The notes: generated by a model from the letters alone, not told the origin. Numbered from the stretch's first letter, positions 7,618 through 16,011 are shown. The stretch: 64,000 nucleotides of DNA from an uncultured Eubacteriales bacterium (GCA_902764915.1 CACWXY010000001.1:62001-126000), one strand, 5' to 3'. Numbers and translations are program-made.

Positions 7618-9376
7618 ATTTTTCGCCTGTCTCCTTCAGAACCAGTCTCGCATAATCCTTGGCATAGCGGTACTGCCGCAAAGCATATTCGCCAAATTCG
7701 ACGCCCAGAAAACGTTTGTATTCGCACCAGTCGCTCCACAGCAGACCGCATACGGCCATATATGCATAGATTTTCAGCCTTGTCACATCCGGACATTGGC
7801 CTTCATAGTACAGATCAATCAGATGATCTGCCTGTCTCCTGTCATACATGGCATAGATCACAAACATGGCAATATCTATGTCCGGGTCCTGCATGCCCGC
7901 ATACTCCCAGTCTGTCAGCTGAATCTGTTCCGTGCCATCCTCTCCCGGATAAAAGAGGAAGTTGTCCTGATTGGCGTCAATATGGCACAGCTGCCATTTA
8001 TCCACATGTGCCTCAATAAACGGCCGCAGAGCCAGCACATCCGTCTTTGTCTTTTCATGATCTCCATAGACTGATGGTTTTCCTTCCCAGAAGCTTTCAT
8101 ACCTTTCCATTTCCCGGAAGGGATCAAACACATGTCGCACCGTCAGCTTCATGGCATGAAAGGACCGCAGCCTGTCCATACACCGGTGCAGGTCCTCTTC
8201 GTTATCAGGATTGCACGTCCTGACGCCTTCAAGATACCGTGTAATCTTGTAACCCGTTCGCGGATCCATCATGACGCAGTCGTCACACATCCCTTTCCCG
8301 GCAATCACCCGGTAAACTTCTGCTTCCTGCGCCCGGTTTATCATTTTTTCCGAGCCTTCTCCCGGTATCCGCATAATGTATTTCTTTCCGGCGCATCGGA
8401 AAATGAAGGAACGATTGGTCATGCCTTTTTTCAGCACTTCAATTCCTGTGATATCTCGGGTTGAGACTCCCAGGGCCTCCGCAATCGCTTCCATGGCAGC
8501 CGACTTCAGATGCAGTGCACCTTCATCTGCATCCCGAAGCTGTTCATAGGTATTGATCTCCATGACACGATCCTGTGGAAACAGTCTTCCAGGAATGAAA
8601 AAGCGTCCCTTTTCCACCAGTGCCTGTTCCCAGAAGCTGCCCTCAAAGCGCACATCCGCCTGCATGCGTACAAGCCTGCTTGTTACCTCCCAGACATCTT
8701 CCCCGGTCAGATAGCATACTCCGATCATCCGGTTCCCGTTTTCCCCCATGCCGGTCTCGCACAGTTCCATACGCCGGTTCAGGCGGACGCCTGCCTCCCG
8801 GGACATGCCGTTTCCCACCAGATAATAGCTGTACATTTCCCGCACGCGGAACGGGTTGTCCTCAAAATACAGATCGCACGGAACGATATAGGCGTTTTCC
8901 AGATGATCCCGCGCAAGATATAAGGAATACAGGTTATTGCGGGATGCGTACTGTTCATTGACGATTAAACGCACCCCGAAGGAATCGATTAGGTATTCAA
9001 AGGATTCCTTCATAAAGCCTACGACTACCGAAATATCAAATATCCCACAGGCATGCAGCTGACTGATCAGACGATCTATGAGACGTTCCCCGCGAACCTC
9101 CAGAAGCCCTTTGGGAACTTCCCGGTTGATGGGCACCATGCGCATGCCAAACCCCGCTGCCAGTATAACAGCGCGCCGGGGCATACTCATTTTCATCCGG
9201 TTCTGTCCTGCTTCCGTCACAAATCCTTCCCGATTGATCCAGCCTTCCTGCAGTAATGTCTGAATACACTTGTTCACGTTTCCCAGGGAATACCCTTGCT
9301 TTTCCGCCAGTTCTCTCTGACTGATACCGGGCGTCTCCTGAAGCTGCATCAGCACTTCCATTGACTGTATGTTCAT
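7610..9376 (-). CDS. Winged-helix / nucleotidyltransferase / choline-kinase fusion (LicA-like)
   Basis: Three domains can be read. Residues 1-60 form a winged helix-turn-helix (ETPGISQRELAEKQGYSLGNVNKCIQTLLQEGWI). Residues 67-290 form a nucleotidyltransferase domain (AVILAAGFGMRMVPINREVPKGLLEVRGE, later DLYFEDNPF). Residues 300-588 are a LicA/APH-type kinase with the catalytic HIDANQDNFLF and the metal site LTDWEYAGMQDPDIDIA. The fusion could phosphorylate choline and activate it to CDP-choline. I start it at ATG 9376: a promoter at 9448-9476 would begin transcripts near 9441, so the earlier ATG at 9442 would be untranscribed. The winged helix suggests DNA binding and possible self-regulation, which is inference. 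First gene of the operon. Confidence 0.85.
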   Translation of the reverse strand: MNIQSMEVLMQLQETPGISQRELAEKQGYSLGNVNKCIQTLLQEGWINREGFVTEAGQNRMKMSMPRRAVILAAGFGMRMVPINREVPKGLLEVRGERLIDRLISQLHACGIFDISVVVGFMKESFEYLIDSFGVRLIVNEQYASRNNLYSLYLARDHLENAYIVPCDLYFEDNPFRVREMYSYYLVGNGMSREAGVRLNRRMELCETGMGENGNRMIGVCYLTGEDVWEVTSRLVRMQADVRFEGSFWEQALVEKGRFFIPGRLFPQDRVMEINTYEQLRDADEGALHLKSAAMEAIAEALGVSTRDITGIEVLKKGMTNRSFIFRCAGKKYIMRIPGEGSEKMINRAQEAEVYRVIAGKGMCDDCVMMDPRTGYKITRYLEGVRTCNPDNEEDLHRCMDRLRSFHAMKLTVRHVFDPFREMERYESFWEGKPSVYGDHEKTKTDVLALRPFIEAHVDKWQLCHIDANQDNFLFYPGEDGTEQIQLTDWEYAGMQDPDIDIAMFVIYAMYDRRQADHLIDLYYEGQCPDVTRLKIYAYMAVCGLLWSDWCEYKRFLGVEFGEYALRQYRYAKDYARLVLKETGEKYA

Positions 9377-9399
9377 AGATTTAAACTCTCTTTCATTTC

Positions 9400-9550
9400 G
9401 TGAACACTCAGATTCTGCAAAAGCGGCCTTGCAACCGCTCATCAGGCACTATACAACGGTTTCGCGCCTTCTGCAAGGCTTTTTGTTCTCCACGGGTGTA
9501 ACAATTATATTTCATGAAGCTCTTGCTTATGGTTTTTGGTGAACACTCAG
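9400..9550. repeat. 12-bp direct repeat GTGAACACTCAG (two copies)
   Basis: Identical copies lie at 9400-9411 and 9539-9550. The first is in the lic-operon leader, downstream of its predicted start point; the second sits just before the -35 box of the divergent histidine kinase. Between them lie the lic promoter and an A/T-rich stretch. The placement suggests binding sites for a regulator of one or both genes. Confidence 0.6.
9448..9476 (-). promoter_or_regulatory. Predicted promoter of the licA-fusion/licC/BCCT operon
   Basis: Minus strand TTGCAG, 17 bases, TATAGT. Transcription would start near 9441, leaving a leader of about 65 bases before the ATG at 9376. Confidence 0.62.
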
Positions 9551-9559
9551 GGATCTCCC

Positions 9560-9588
9560 TTGTCATTCCTGCCATAAAACCTTATACT
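9560..9588 (+). promoter_or_regulatory. Predicted promoter of the hybrid histidine kinase
   Basis: Plus strand TTGTCA, 17 bases, TATACT, about 120 bases upstream of the kinase start. Confidence 0.62.
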
Positions 9589-9708
9589 GAATGCAATCCT
9601 TTCAGAAAAAAGCCGCTGTGAATGTCTGCACATCCATGCGGGAAAACCCATACCGTTTTCATCTGCACGGAGGCACGCTCTTTTATCAACGTTCCAGGAG
9701 ATGGAAAT

Positions 9709-11172
9709 ATGCTCTATCTTGGCACTCGCATCATGGTATATCTCGGTACGCTGATCATGGCCCTCAACGTATGGAAATATATCCGCTTTGCGCACAGCAT
9801 GCGCCGATCGGGAGACTGGAATAAGGAAGGTCAGCTCTTTTCTTTTCCTGTTCTTCTGCTTCTCTTTTTTCTCATCGGATATGCAGCCATTGCTCTTTTC
9901 GGGCATCCCGACACCGTTATTTCTCTGATTCTTTTCGGAGGCAGTCTTTTCGTCTATGTAATGCTGTACCTTTTCGCACATGTCACTGATCGTATCCGTG
10001 AGCATGAGGAACTGAAGGCGCGCATTCATGCAGCGGAAGAAGCCAATGCTGCAAAAAGCTACTTTCTCTCCAACATGTCTCATGATATCCGCACACCGCT
10101 CAATGCTATCATTGGATATACCACCCTGGCAAAGAGTGCTCCGCCGCAGGCACTTCCCGAATATCTGGCAAAAATAGAATCAGCCGGCGAACAGATGCTG
10201 ACACTTGTCAATGAAGTGCTGGAGATGAGCCGCATTGAGAATGGGAAGCTGGAACTTACGCCGGAAAACACCAATCTTTCCCAGATTATTCAACGTTCCG
10301 CCGATCTGATCCGCACACAGATGGAAACCAAGGGGATTCACTTCACGACAGTACAGAGTATACAGAATCACTGGGTGATCTGCGATGGTCCCAGACTCAG
10401 CCGCATTCTTATGAACATGCTGTCCAATGCCTATAAATTTACTGACAAGGACGGAAATGTAACGCTTTCATTGATACAGACCGGTCAGGCGCATGAAACA
10501 GCCTCATATCGTCTGGAGGTTTCCGATACAGGAATTGGCATGAGTGAAAGCTTTGTCAGTCATGTATTTGTTCCCTTCGAAAGAGAGCGCACATCCACAG
10601 TAAGCAAGGCCCAGGGCACGGGGCTGGGGATGTCAATTACCAAGAGTATTGTGGATCTCATGGGCGGGCAGATCACGGTCAATTCGGCGCAGGGATCCGG
10701 CACTACCTTTACAGTAACTCTTACCTTCCCTCTGGGCGAAGAGAAGTCGGAAACGCCGGATAAGGATTTGGATTCCACCTGCGATACAGACTTTACCGGC
10801 ATGAAAATCCTGCTTGTGGAGGATAACCCCATTAACCGGGAGATTGCACTGATGCTGCTCACACAGCATGGTTTCCTTGTCGACACGGCAGAAAACGGTG
10901 CAGAAGCCGTGGAAACTATCCGCACTTCGCCCCCCGATACATACCGTGCCATACTGATGGATATACAGATGCCTGTAATGGACGGATATGCCGCCACGCG
11001 GGCTATCCGTGCACTCCCTGATCCACAGAGAGCTTCCGTTCCGATTATTGCGCTGACAGCCAATGCCTTCAAGGAGGACAGGCAGGCAGCCATGGAAGCC
11101 GGCATGCAGGCCCATATCGCCAAGCCTCTCAACTATGACGAGATCGCAGAAACACTCCGTCATTACCGATGA
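9709..11172 (+). CDS. Hybrid sensor histidine kinase / response regulator
   Basis: A membrane-bound two-component protein. Residues 1-20, 45-64 and 70-92 are hydrophobic, giving about three membrane helices with almost no outer domain, so the signal may be sensed in the membrane. A HisKA domain follows with SHDIRTPLNAIIGY (His125), then an HATPase domain with NMLSNAYKFTDKD, DTGIGM and GTGLGMSI. The C-terminal receiver domain starts near residue 365 (ILLVEDNP) and has phospho-acceptor Asp418 in LMDIQMPVMDGY and Lys in AHIAKP. There is no output domain and no HPt domain, so a partner must exist elsewhere. I chose ATG 9709 because CCAGGAG lies 8 bases before it. It is divergent from the lic operon and may regulate it, but this is only positional. 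Confidence 0.9.
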   Translation: MLYLGTRIMVYLGTLIMALNVWKYIRFAHSMRRSGDWNKEGQLFSFPVLLLLFFLIGYAAIALFGHPDTVISLILFGGSLFVYVMLYLFAHVTDRIREHEELKARIHAAEEANAAKSYFLSNMSHDIRTPLNAIIGYTTLAKSAPPQALPEYLAKIESAGEQMLTLVNEVLEMSRIENGKLELTPENTNLSQIIQRSADLIRTQMETKGIHFTTVQSIQNHWVICDGPRLSRILMNMLSNAYKFTDKDGNVTLSLIQTGQAHETASYRLEVSDTGIGMSESFVSHVFVPFERERTSTVSKAQGTGLGMSITKSIVDLMGGQITVNSAQGSGTTFTVTLTFPLGEEKSETPDKDLDSTCDTDFTGMKILLVEDNPINREIALMLLTQHGFLVDTAENGAEAVETIRTSPPDTYRAILMDIQMPVMDGYAATRAIRALPDPQRASVPIIALTANAFKEDRQAAMEAGMQAHIAKPLNYDEIAETLRHYR

Positions 11173-11186
11173 CCCCTTGTGGACGC

Positions 11187-11222
11187 AAAAAGGGCCGCGC
11201 CGCAGTTTGGCGCGGTCCTCTT
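11187..11222. terminator. Bidirectional terminator between kinase and SUF genes
   Basis: Hairpin arms GGGCCGCGCC and GGCGCGGTCC lie between convergent genes. On the minus strand it ends in a TTTTT run, so it is strongest for the SUF operon. Confidence 0.75.
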
Positions 11223-11232
11223 TGCCATGTTT

Positions 11233-12159
11233 TCAGCGAAGGAATCCGTTAATAATCTGCTCTTCTGCTTCCTGTTCCGTAAGTCCCAGGGTCATCAGCT
11301 TAATCAGCTGTTCTCCGGCAATCTTTCCGATCGCAGCTTCATGCACCAGTGCCGCATCCAGATCATTGGCTTCCAGTGCCGGTACGGCAAGAATACGTCC
11401 CTGATCCATGATAATGGAATCACACTCCGTATGACCGCGGGATGGTGCATTGCCAACAATCTTTGCCTCAAACTTCTGATAGGAGGTATCTCTGGCCACA
11501 GAGCGCGACACCACATCCGCTACCGCGTCTTTTCCGTCCAGCGTAACCACATAGCTGCTGATAGCGCGCTGTTCTCCATGGGTCATGAGTCTTTCACGAA
11601 CCGTCAGGCGGGCACCGGCTGCCAGTTTGGCCGTTGTGGTACGGGTCGTGTCATCCACACCCTTGATCTGCACCATTTCCATCTCCACAACACTGCCCTC
11701 CTCCTGGTACACTTCCGTACCCGGATTCAGGATTCGCTTGCCTTTTCCGTTACCTGAGCCATAGTGCTTTTCCACATACTTCACTTTAGCATTCTTTCCC
11801 ACGAAAAAGCGATGGATACCGTCATGCTCGGAATCACTGTTGCCGCAATTATCAATGCCGCATCCGGCGACAATCACAACATCTGCATCCTCACCGACAT
11901 AGAAGTCATTATAGACCAGTTCCTTCAGGCCGCTCTGCGTCATAACTACCGGGATGTGCACGCTCTCATTCCGGGTTCCCGGCTTGATATGCACCTCCAG
12001 GCCGCTTACATCCGTCTTGGAGACAATCTCGATATTCGCAGTGGACTGCCGAGCTGCCGACTGTCCATTGGAGCGAATATTGTAGGCGCCTTCCGGTATG
12101 GTATGCAGATCAGCTACTTCTTCCAGAAGTCGCTTCTGCATCTCATCCAGTTTGATCAT
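11233..12159 (-). CDS. SufB/SufD-like Fe-S scaffold protein (short form)
   Basis: The protein contains the SufBD right-handed beta-helix core (DVVIVAGCGIDNCGNSDSEHDGIHRFFVGKNAKVKYVEKHYGSG through the TTTAKLAAGARLTVRERL and SDVVSRSVARDTSYQKFEAKIVG region) and the C-terminal helical end with EAAIGKIAGEQLIKLMTLGLTEQEAEEQIINGFL. At 308 residues it is much shorter than SufB (~470) or SufD (~430). Its start overlaps the sufC stop as ATGA. Cys and Glu/His residues that could hold an assembling cluster are present (GCGIDNCG and HKH-like segments). With SufC it would form a two-component assembly complex. No sufS, sufU or second SufB/D gene is next to it. Confidence 0.8.
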   Translation of the reverse strand: MIKLDEMQKRLLEEVADLHTIPEGAYNIRSNGQSAARQSTANIEIVSKTDVSGLEVHIKPGTRNESVHIPVVMTQSGLKELVYNDFYVGEDADVVIVAGCGIDNCGNSDSEHDGIHRFFVGKNAKVKYVEKHYGSGNGKGKRILNPGTEVYQEEGSVVEMEMVQIKGVDDTTRTTTAKLAAGARLTVRERLMTHGEQRAISSYVVTLDGKDAVADVVSRSVARDTSYQKFEAKIVGNAPSRGHTECDSIIMDQGRILAVPALEANDLDAALVHEAAIGKIAGEQLIKLMTLGLTEQEAEEQIINGFLR

Positions 12160-12908
12160 GCCTGTGTTTCCCCCTTTCTACGTTCCGTGCTGTAGCATTC
12201 TCCCATCGTCGCAACCACACTTCCAAGCAGGGGAAGCACTTCTTCCTTGGTGCCCCGCGCCTGAAGCGCTCCATCCTTCAGAACAATAATTTCATCGGCA
12301 ATATTCAGGATCCGCTCCTGATGAGAAATGATCATGATGGATCCGTCAGAAATGGTCTTGCGCAGATGCTCAAACACTGCAATCAGGTTTTGGAAGCTCC
12401 AAAGATCGATTCCCGCCTCAGGCTCATCAAATACAGCCAAACGTGGATGCCGTGCCAGTACCGTCGCAATCTCAATGCGTTTGAGTTCGCCACCGGACAG
12501 GGACGCGTTCACTTCGCGATCCACATAATCCCTTGCGCACAATCCAACAGCCGACAGATATTCACAGGCATCGGCTACCGAAAGACGTTTGCCTGCTGCG
12601 ATCCGGATCAGATCGAGCACACGGATGCCCTTGAACTTCACAGGCTGCTGAAACGCAAAACCAATGCCATGCCGCGCGCGCTCAGTCACGCTCATGCCCG
12701 TAATATCTTCACCATCCAGAAGGATCTTTCCATCCGTAGGCACTTCTATCCCGGCAATCAGTTTGGCAAGTGTGGATTTCCCACCGCCGTTTGGGCCTGT
12801 AATTACAATCAGTTTTCCGTCAGGTATGGTAAGATTCACACCGCGGACAATCTCTTTATCGCTTCCGTCAGCAAGAACACCGAAGGAAACGTTTTTCATT
12901 TCCAGCAT
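12156..12908 (-). CDS. sufC: SufC-like ABC ATPase for Fe-S cluster assembly
   Basis: A soluble ABC ATPase of about 250 residues. Visible motifs are Walker A GPNGGGKST, the Q-loop FAFQQPVKFKG, signature LSGGELKR, Walker B LAVFDEPEAGID and the switch His in ISHQ. The D-E-P-E-A-G-x-D form and the absence of membrane partners are typical of SufC rather than of transporter ATPases. I use ATG 12908 (MLEMKNVSFG), which has GGGG 8 bases upstream; earlier GTG/ATG codons overlap that site. It is followed with an ATGA overlap by the SufB/D-like gene. Confidence 0.85.
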   Translation of the reverse strand: MLEMKNVSFGVLADGSDKEIVRGVNLTIPDGKLIVITGPNGGGKSTLAKLIAGIEVPTDGKILLDGEDITGMSVTERARHGIGFAFQQPVKFKGIRVLDLIRIAAGKRLSVADACEYLSAVGLCARDYVDREVNASLSGGELKRIEIATVLARHPRLAVFDEPEAGIDLWSFQNLIAVFEHLRKTISDGSIMIISHQERILNIADEIIVLKDGALQARGTKEEVLPLLGSVVATMGECYSTERRKGETQA

Positions 12909-13025
12909 TATCATCACCCCAAATCAATCTGAGAAACGAAAGGTATTATACAAAATCGTTCACAGATCGGCTACTCTCTTTTGAGGGATTCTGCTTATTT
13001 CTTTTACTTTTATGAGAAATGCATC

Positions 13026-13061
13026 AAAAAAAACGTTCCCACAATACCCTCCGGGAACGTT
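13026..13061 (-). terminator. Terminator after the MATE pseudogene
   Basis: Minus-strand arms AACGTTCCC and GGGAACGTT, 12-base loop, followed by eight T residues. It is intact although the gene upstream is decayed. Confidence 0.8.
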
Positions 13062-13072
13062 CATATAACCTG

Positions 13073-13583
13073 TCAGCGAAAAGACCAGACATCCCATCTG
13101 GCGATCATTCTTCTTCGACTTTCTGCCACAGCCACCCATTTCTGCGAGCACCAGTGGAAAAACAGAATCAGTCCACACGTCATTTCATCCAGTGCAAACG
13201 CCATCCAGACTCCATACAGTCCTCACCCACAGACAATTCCAAACAGATAGGCACCGCCCAGAGAACCAATTCACGCGCCAAGCTGATTCACCACCAGCTG
13301 ATACTTCACATCCCAGGCTGCGTCTTCATTCCCAGTACCTGATTAATACAGACAAGAGGCCGGATGATACAGAGGATGCAAGCATCATGGTCAGCATAAT
13401 GCACTGTCCGGCCACACTGACCGCACTCACCACGCTGTCGGTCGGAGACATGACTGAGAAAAGCGACGTCAATCAGACTGACAGTCGAACGCAGCACGTT
13501 CTCCAACAGAATCGGAATGTAAGCTGAATCAGCCCGACTCGACTCAGTTCAGAGACACGATCCTCCTTTTGGGCCCAAAGCAT
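13073..13583 (-). pseudogene. MATE family efflux transporter, decayed remnant
   Basis: Joining frames on the minus strand rebuilds pieces of a MATE transporter. The N-terminus reads MLWAQKEDRVSELSRVGLIQ, then PILLENVLRSTVSLIDVAFL, then SVVSAVSVAGQCIM, then VCINQVLGMK. The C-terminus reads YLFGIVCG, a stop, then GLYGVWMAFALDE and a normal end at KW. At least four frame changes and three in-frame stops are needed, and the whole central part (about 300 residues of a ~450 residue protein) is missing. Both ends and the terminator remain, so this is an internal deletion followed by decay. Two intact MATE genes occur elsewhere in the window. Confidence 0.8.
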
Positions 13584-13765
13584 CGGATTCAAGCCTTCAT
13601 CCCCCTCTGCTGCCTGTCGTCATGATCCTATAGACAAGTCAAACCTCTGAAGTCATTCCTCGCAATCTGCTTTGTTTCCCCTTCTGGCCGTCAGCCCGAT
13701 CATACATCTGCACGAAAACAGTACCTATGCAAAGCGTTTCAGGAGGCTGATCGTCTGCTGCACAG

Positions 13766-13806
13766 AAAAAACAAAAACACCCTGATCTTACAGTATGATC
13801 AGGGTG
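13766..13806 (-). terminator. Terminator of tRNA-Leu
   Basis: Minus-strand arms CACCCTGATC and GATCAGGGTG around a 9-base loop, followed by TTTTTGTTTTTT. Confidence 0.8.
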
Positions 13807-13814
13807 AACTATAG

Positions 13815-13897
<83 letters not shown>

Positions 13898-14022
13898 AAC
13901 ATCGGTCAGTTTATCACAACTGTATTCATTGTGCAAGCGATTTTTTTGCTTCTCAGTCCTGATTAATTGTGGTATACTTGCTACATGTAAACCCCATTAT
14001 ACTTTATAAAGGAGGATTTCCC

Positions 14023-14418
14023 ATGAAAAAGTTCCTCAAGGAATTCAAAGAGTTTGCACTGCGTGGCAACGTCCTTGACATGGCTATCGGTATCATTATT
14101 GGCGGTGCCTTTACCGGCATTGTCACCAGCCTTACCGAGAACTTCATCAATCCGTTGCTGAATGTCATCTTCTCCCCGGACGCCAACGCCGGCTATACCG
14201 TGCTGGGCGGACTGTCCAATTTCCTGACAGTAGTTGTCAATTTCATTATTACCGCGTTTGTGCTCTTCTGCCTGCTCCGCGGGATCAACAAGCTTCTTTC
14301 TCTCAAGAAGAAGCCCGAAGAACCCAAGGCTCCCACCACCAAGAAGTGCCCGTACTGCAAAACCGATATCGCTATCGACGCAACCCGTTGCCCGAACTGC
14401 ACTTCTGAACTCAAGTAA
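14023..14418 (+). CDS. mscL: Large-conductance mechanosensitive channel with zinc-ribbon tail
   Basis: MscL opens under membrane tension to release solutes after osmotic downshock. The 131-residue protein has MscL's N-terminal amphipathic helix (MKKFLKEFKEFALRGNVLDMAIGIIIGGAFTGIV), an outer loop and a second membrane helix (LTVVVNFIITAFVLFCLLRGINKL). The C-terminal end is a short zinc ribbon with Cys109, Cys112, Cys123 and Cys126 (CPYC and CPNC). The start at 14023 follows AAAGGAGG by 8 bases; upstream in-frame codons have no such site. A terminator follows. Single-gene unit. Confidence 0.93.
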   Translation: MKKFLKEFKEFALRGNVLDMAIGIIIGGAFTGIVTSLTENFINPLLNVIFSPDANAGYTVLGGLSNFLTVVVNFIITAFVLFCLLRGINKLLSLKKKPEEPKAPTTKKCPYCKTDIAIDATRCPNCTSELK

Positions 14419-14436
14419 TAAAAGCGTCATCTCAAT

Positions 14437-14464
14437 GCCAGCCTGCAGGGCTGGCACTTTTTTG
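14437..14464 (+). terminator. mscL terminator
   Basis: Arms GCCAGCC and GGCTGGC around TGCAG, followed by ACTTTTTTT. Confidence 0.88.
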
Positions 14465-14479
14465 TATGGCTTCCTTGGT

Positions 14480-14508
14480 TTGTCAATTGTGCATACTTGC
14501 GGTATTAT
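14480..14508 (+). promoter_or_regulatory. Predicted promoter of the Wzm-Wzt operon
   Basis: TTGTCA, 17 bases, TATTAT, about 55 bases before the permease start and just after the mscL terminator. Confidence 0.65.
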
Positions 14509-14562
14509 GAATTGTTCGGCGCAGTGTCCGAATTTATTCCATATGAGAGGAAAAGAAACCTC

Positions 14563-15993
14563 ATGGAGCATTCCCCATTTGTCAGACGTCTCTTGCAAGG
14601 CGTATTGATTTTTCTTGGCCTGACGGCTTTATTCTTCTGGGTAGTACATGACGACTGGAGCGAGACAGCCGTATCTCTTCCTTCGGTCACCCGAGGAGAC
14701 ATTGTGTCTGCTCCCGCCGGTGCTTCCGTTTATCAGTCCTTTTCTCCCGGCATGGATGCCGTGACTTCGCTGGCCCTGGATGTTCATCCGCTCTCTGCGA
14801 ATGCCGAAGGGACAATACATCTGTCTCTTGCTGTTCCGGATAAAATGATCTGGGAAAAGGATATTCCTGTCAGCATGCTTTCCGAAAACGGAATGACGGC
14901 AATTCCCTTGGAGCAGGCTGTCACGCTCTCCAGTGGCAGCTCACTCACCCTTGGAATTCTTTCCGACGTTGATCTGCTTCTCTGGCATGGAAACAGCCAG
15001 AATACAGGTCGCATTGATATTCCTGTGGAAAACATTGGCCAGCTGTCCATGGATAGCGTTCCGCTGAACGGAAACCTGGTCATGCTTGTGGAAGGAAAGC
15101 ATTATCTGCAGAGCGCCCGCTTCTATCTTCCTGTCATGTTCTGCCTTGGCGCAGCACTGCTGGCTCTTTCCCTGTATGTTCACGCCTGTAGCGTACATGG
15201 GCACAGCAATCTCATACTGCGCATTTTACAGACAGCGCGTCGGTACCGCTTTCTTCTCAAGACATTGGTTGCCCGCGACTTTAAGATCAAATATCGTTCT
15301 TCCCTGCTTGGTTTTGTGTGGAGCGGTCTGCATCCCCTTATGATGATGGGACTGTACTACATTGTTTTCTCCACCATATTCCGGTCCAGTGTAAAGAATT
15401 TTCCGGTCTATCTGATTACCGGTATCGTTATCTTCAATTACTTCGGTGATGCCACAACCCTGGGTATGCAGGCAATAATTGGAAACGCGGGACTGATTAA
15501 TAAGGTGTACCTGCCCAAATATATCTATCCTCTTTCCAAAACGGTGTCCTCTTCTTTGAACCTGGGGATTTCCACCATTGTTCTCCTACTGGTCATGCTC
15601 TTTTCAGGAGCACCTTTTGGAAAAGCGCTGCTGCTGATCCCCGTGTTCCTGGTTCTTCTGATCCTCTTCTGCTCCGGAATTGCCATGATTCTTTCTGCCT
15701 GGATTGTCTTTTTCCGCGATGTGCAGTTCCTGTGGAGCGTCGCACTGACAGCACTGAATTTCTTTACCCCCATTTTCTATGCGGAATCCATTATTCCGCA
15801 CGGCTGGTGGACGACTGTCTTCCATGCCAATCCGCTCTACCAGTTCATTACCGCCATGCGTCGCATTACACTGGAAGGGCTTGCACCGCTTCCCGTCAAT
15901 CTCATCTGCTGCATTGCCTGGTCCGTCTTTTCCATAGGGCTGGGACTATGGATCTTCAAAAAACATCAGGACCAGTTTGTCCTGTATCTGTAA
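14563..15993 (+). CDS. Wzm/TagG-type polysaccharide ABC exporter permease with N-terminal extracytoplasmic domain
   Basis: The C-terminal ~260 residues are an ABC-2 permease of the polysaccharide export type: LKTLVARDFKIKYRSSLLGFVWSGLHPLMMMGLYYIVFSTIF, a core of six helices and the end WIFKKHQDQFVLYL. In front of it is an addition not usual for Wzm/TagG: a first membrane helix (about residues 8-28), about 150 residues of beta-rich polar sequence that should lie outside the membrane, then another helix (about 183-205). ATG 14563 follows GAGGAAAAG. The ATPase gene is 18 bases downstream. The inserted domain may bind or hold the exported glycan; that is inference. Confidence 0.85.
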   Translation: MEHSPFVRRLLQGVLIFLGLTALFFWVVHDDWSETAVSLPSVTRGDIVSAPAGASVYQSFSPGMDAVTSLALDVHPLSANAEGTIHLSLAVPDKMIWEKDIPVSMLSENGMTAIPLEQAVTLSSGSSLTLGILSDVDLLLWHGNSQNTGRIDIPVENIGQLSMDSVPLNGNLVMLVEGKHYLQSARFYLPVMFCLGAALLALSLYVHACSVHGHSNLILRILQTARRYRFLLKTLVARDFKIKYRSSLLGFVWSGLHPLMMMGLYYIVFSTIFRSSVKNFPVYLITGIVIFNYFGDATTLGMQAIIGNAGLINKVYLPKYIYPLSKTVSSSLNLGISTIVLLLVMLFSGAPFGKALLLIPVFLVLLILFCSGIAMILSAWIVFFRDVQFLWSVALTALNFFTPIFYAESIIPHGWWTTVFHANPLYQFITAMRRITLEGLAPLPVNLICCIAWSVFSIGLGLWIFKKHQDQFVLYL

Positions 15994-16011
15994 GAAAGGA
16001 GGCTTCGGCTC

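Noticed and set aside
9442-9442. Upstream ATG as start of the lic fusion gene
   Set aside because: It coincides with the predicted transcription start, leaving no leader or ribosome site; ATG 9376 is preferred.
13946-13978. mscL promoter with TTGCTT and TATACT
   Set aside because: The spacing is 21 bases, too long for a normal sigma-A promoter; the TATACT alone is not enough.
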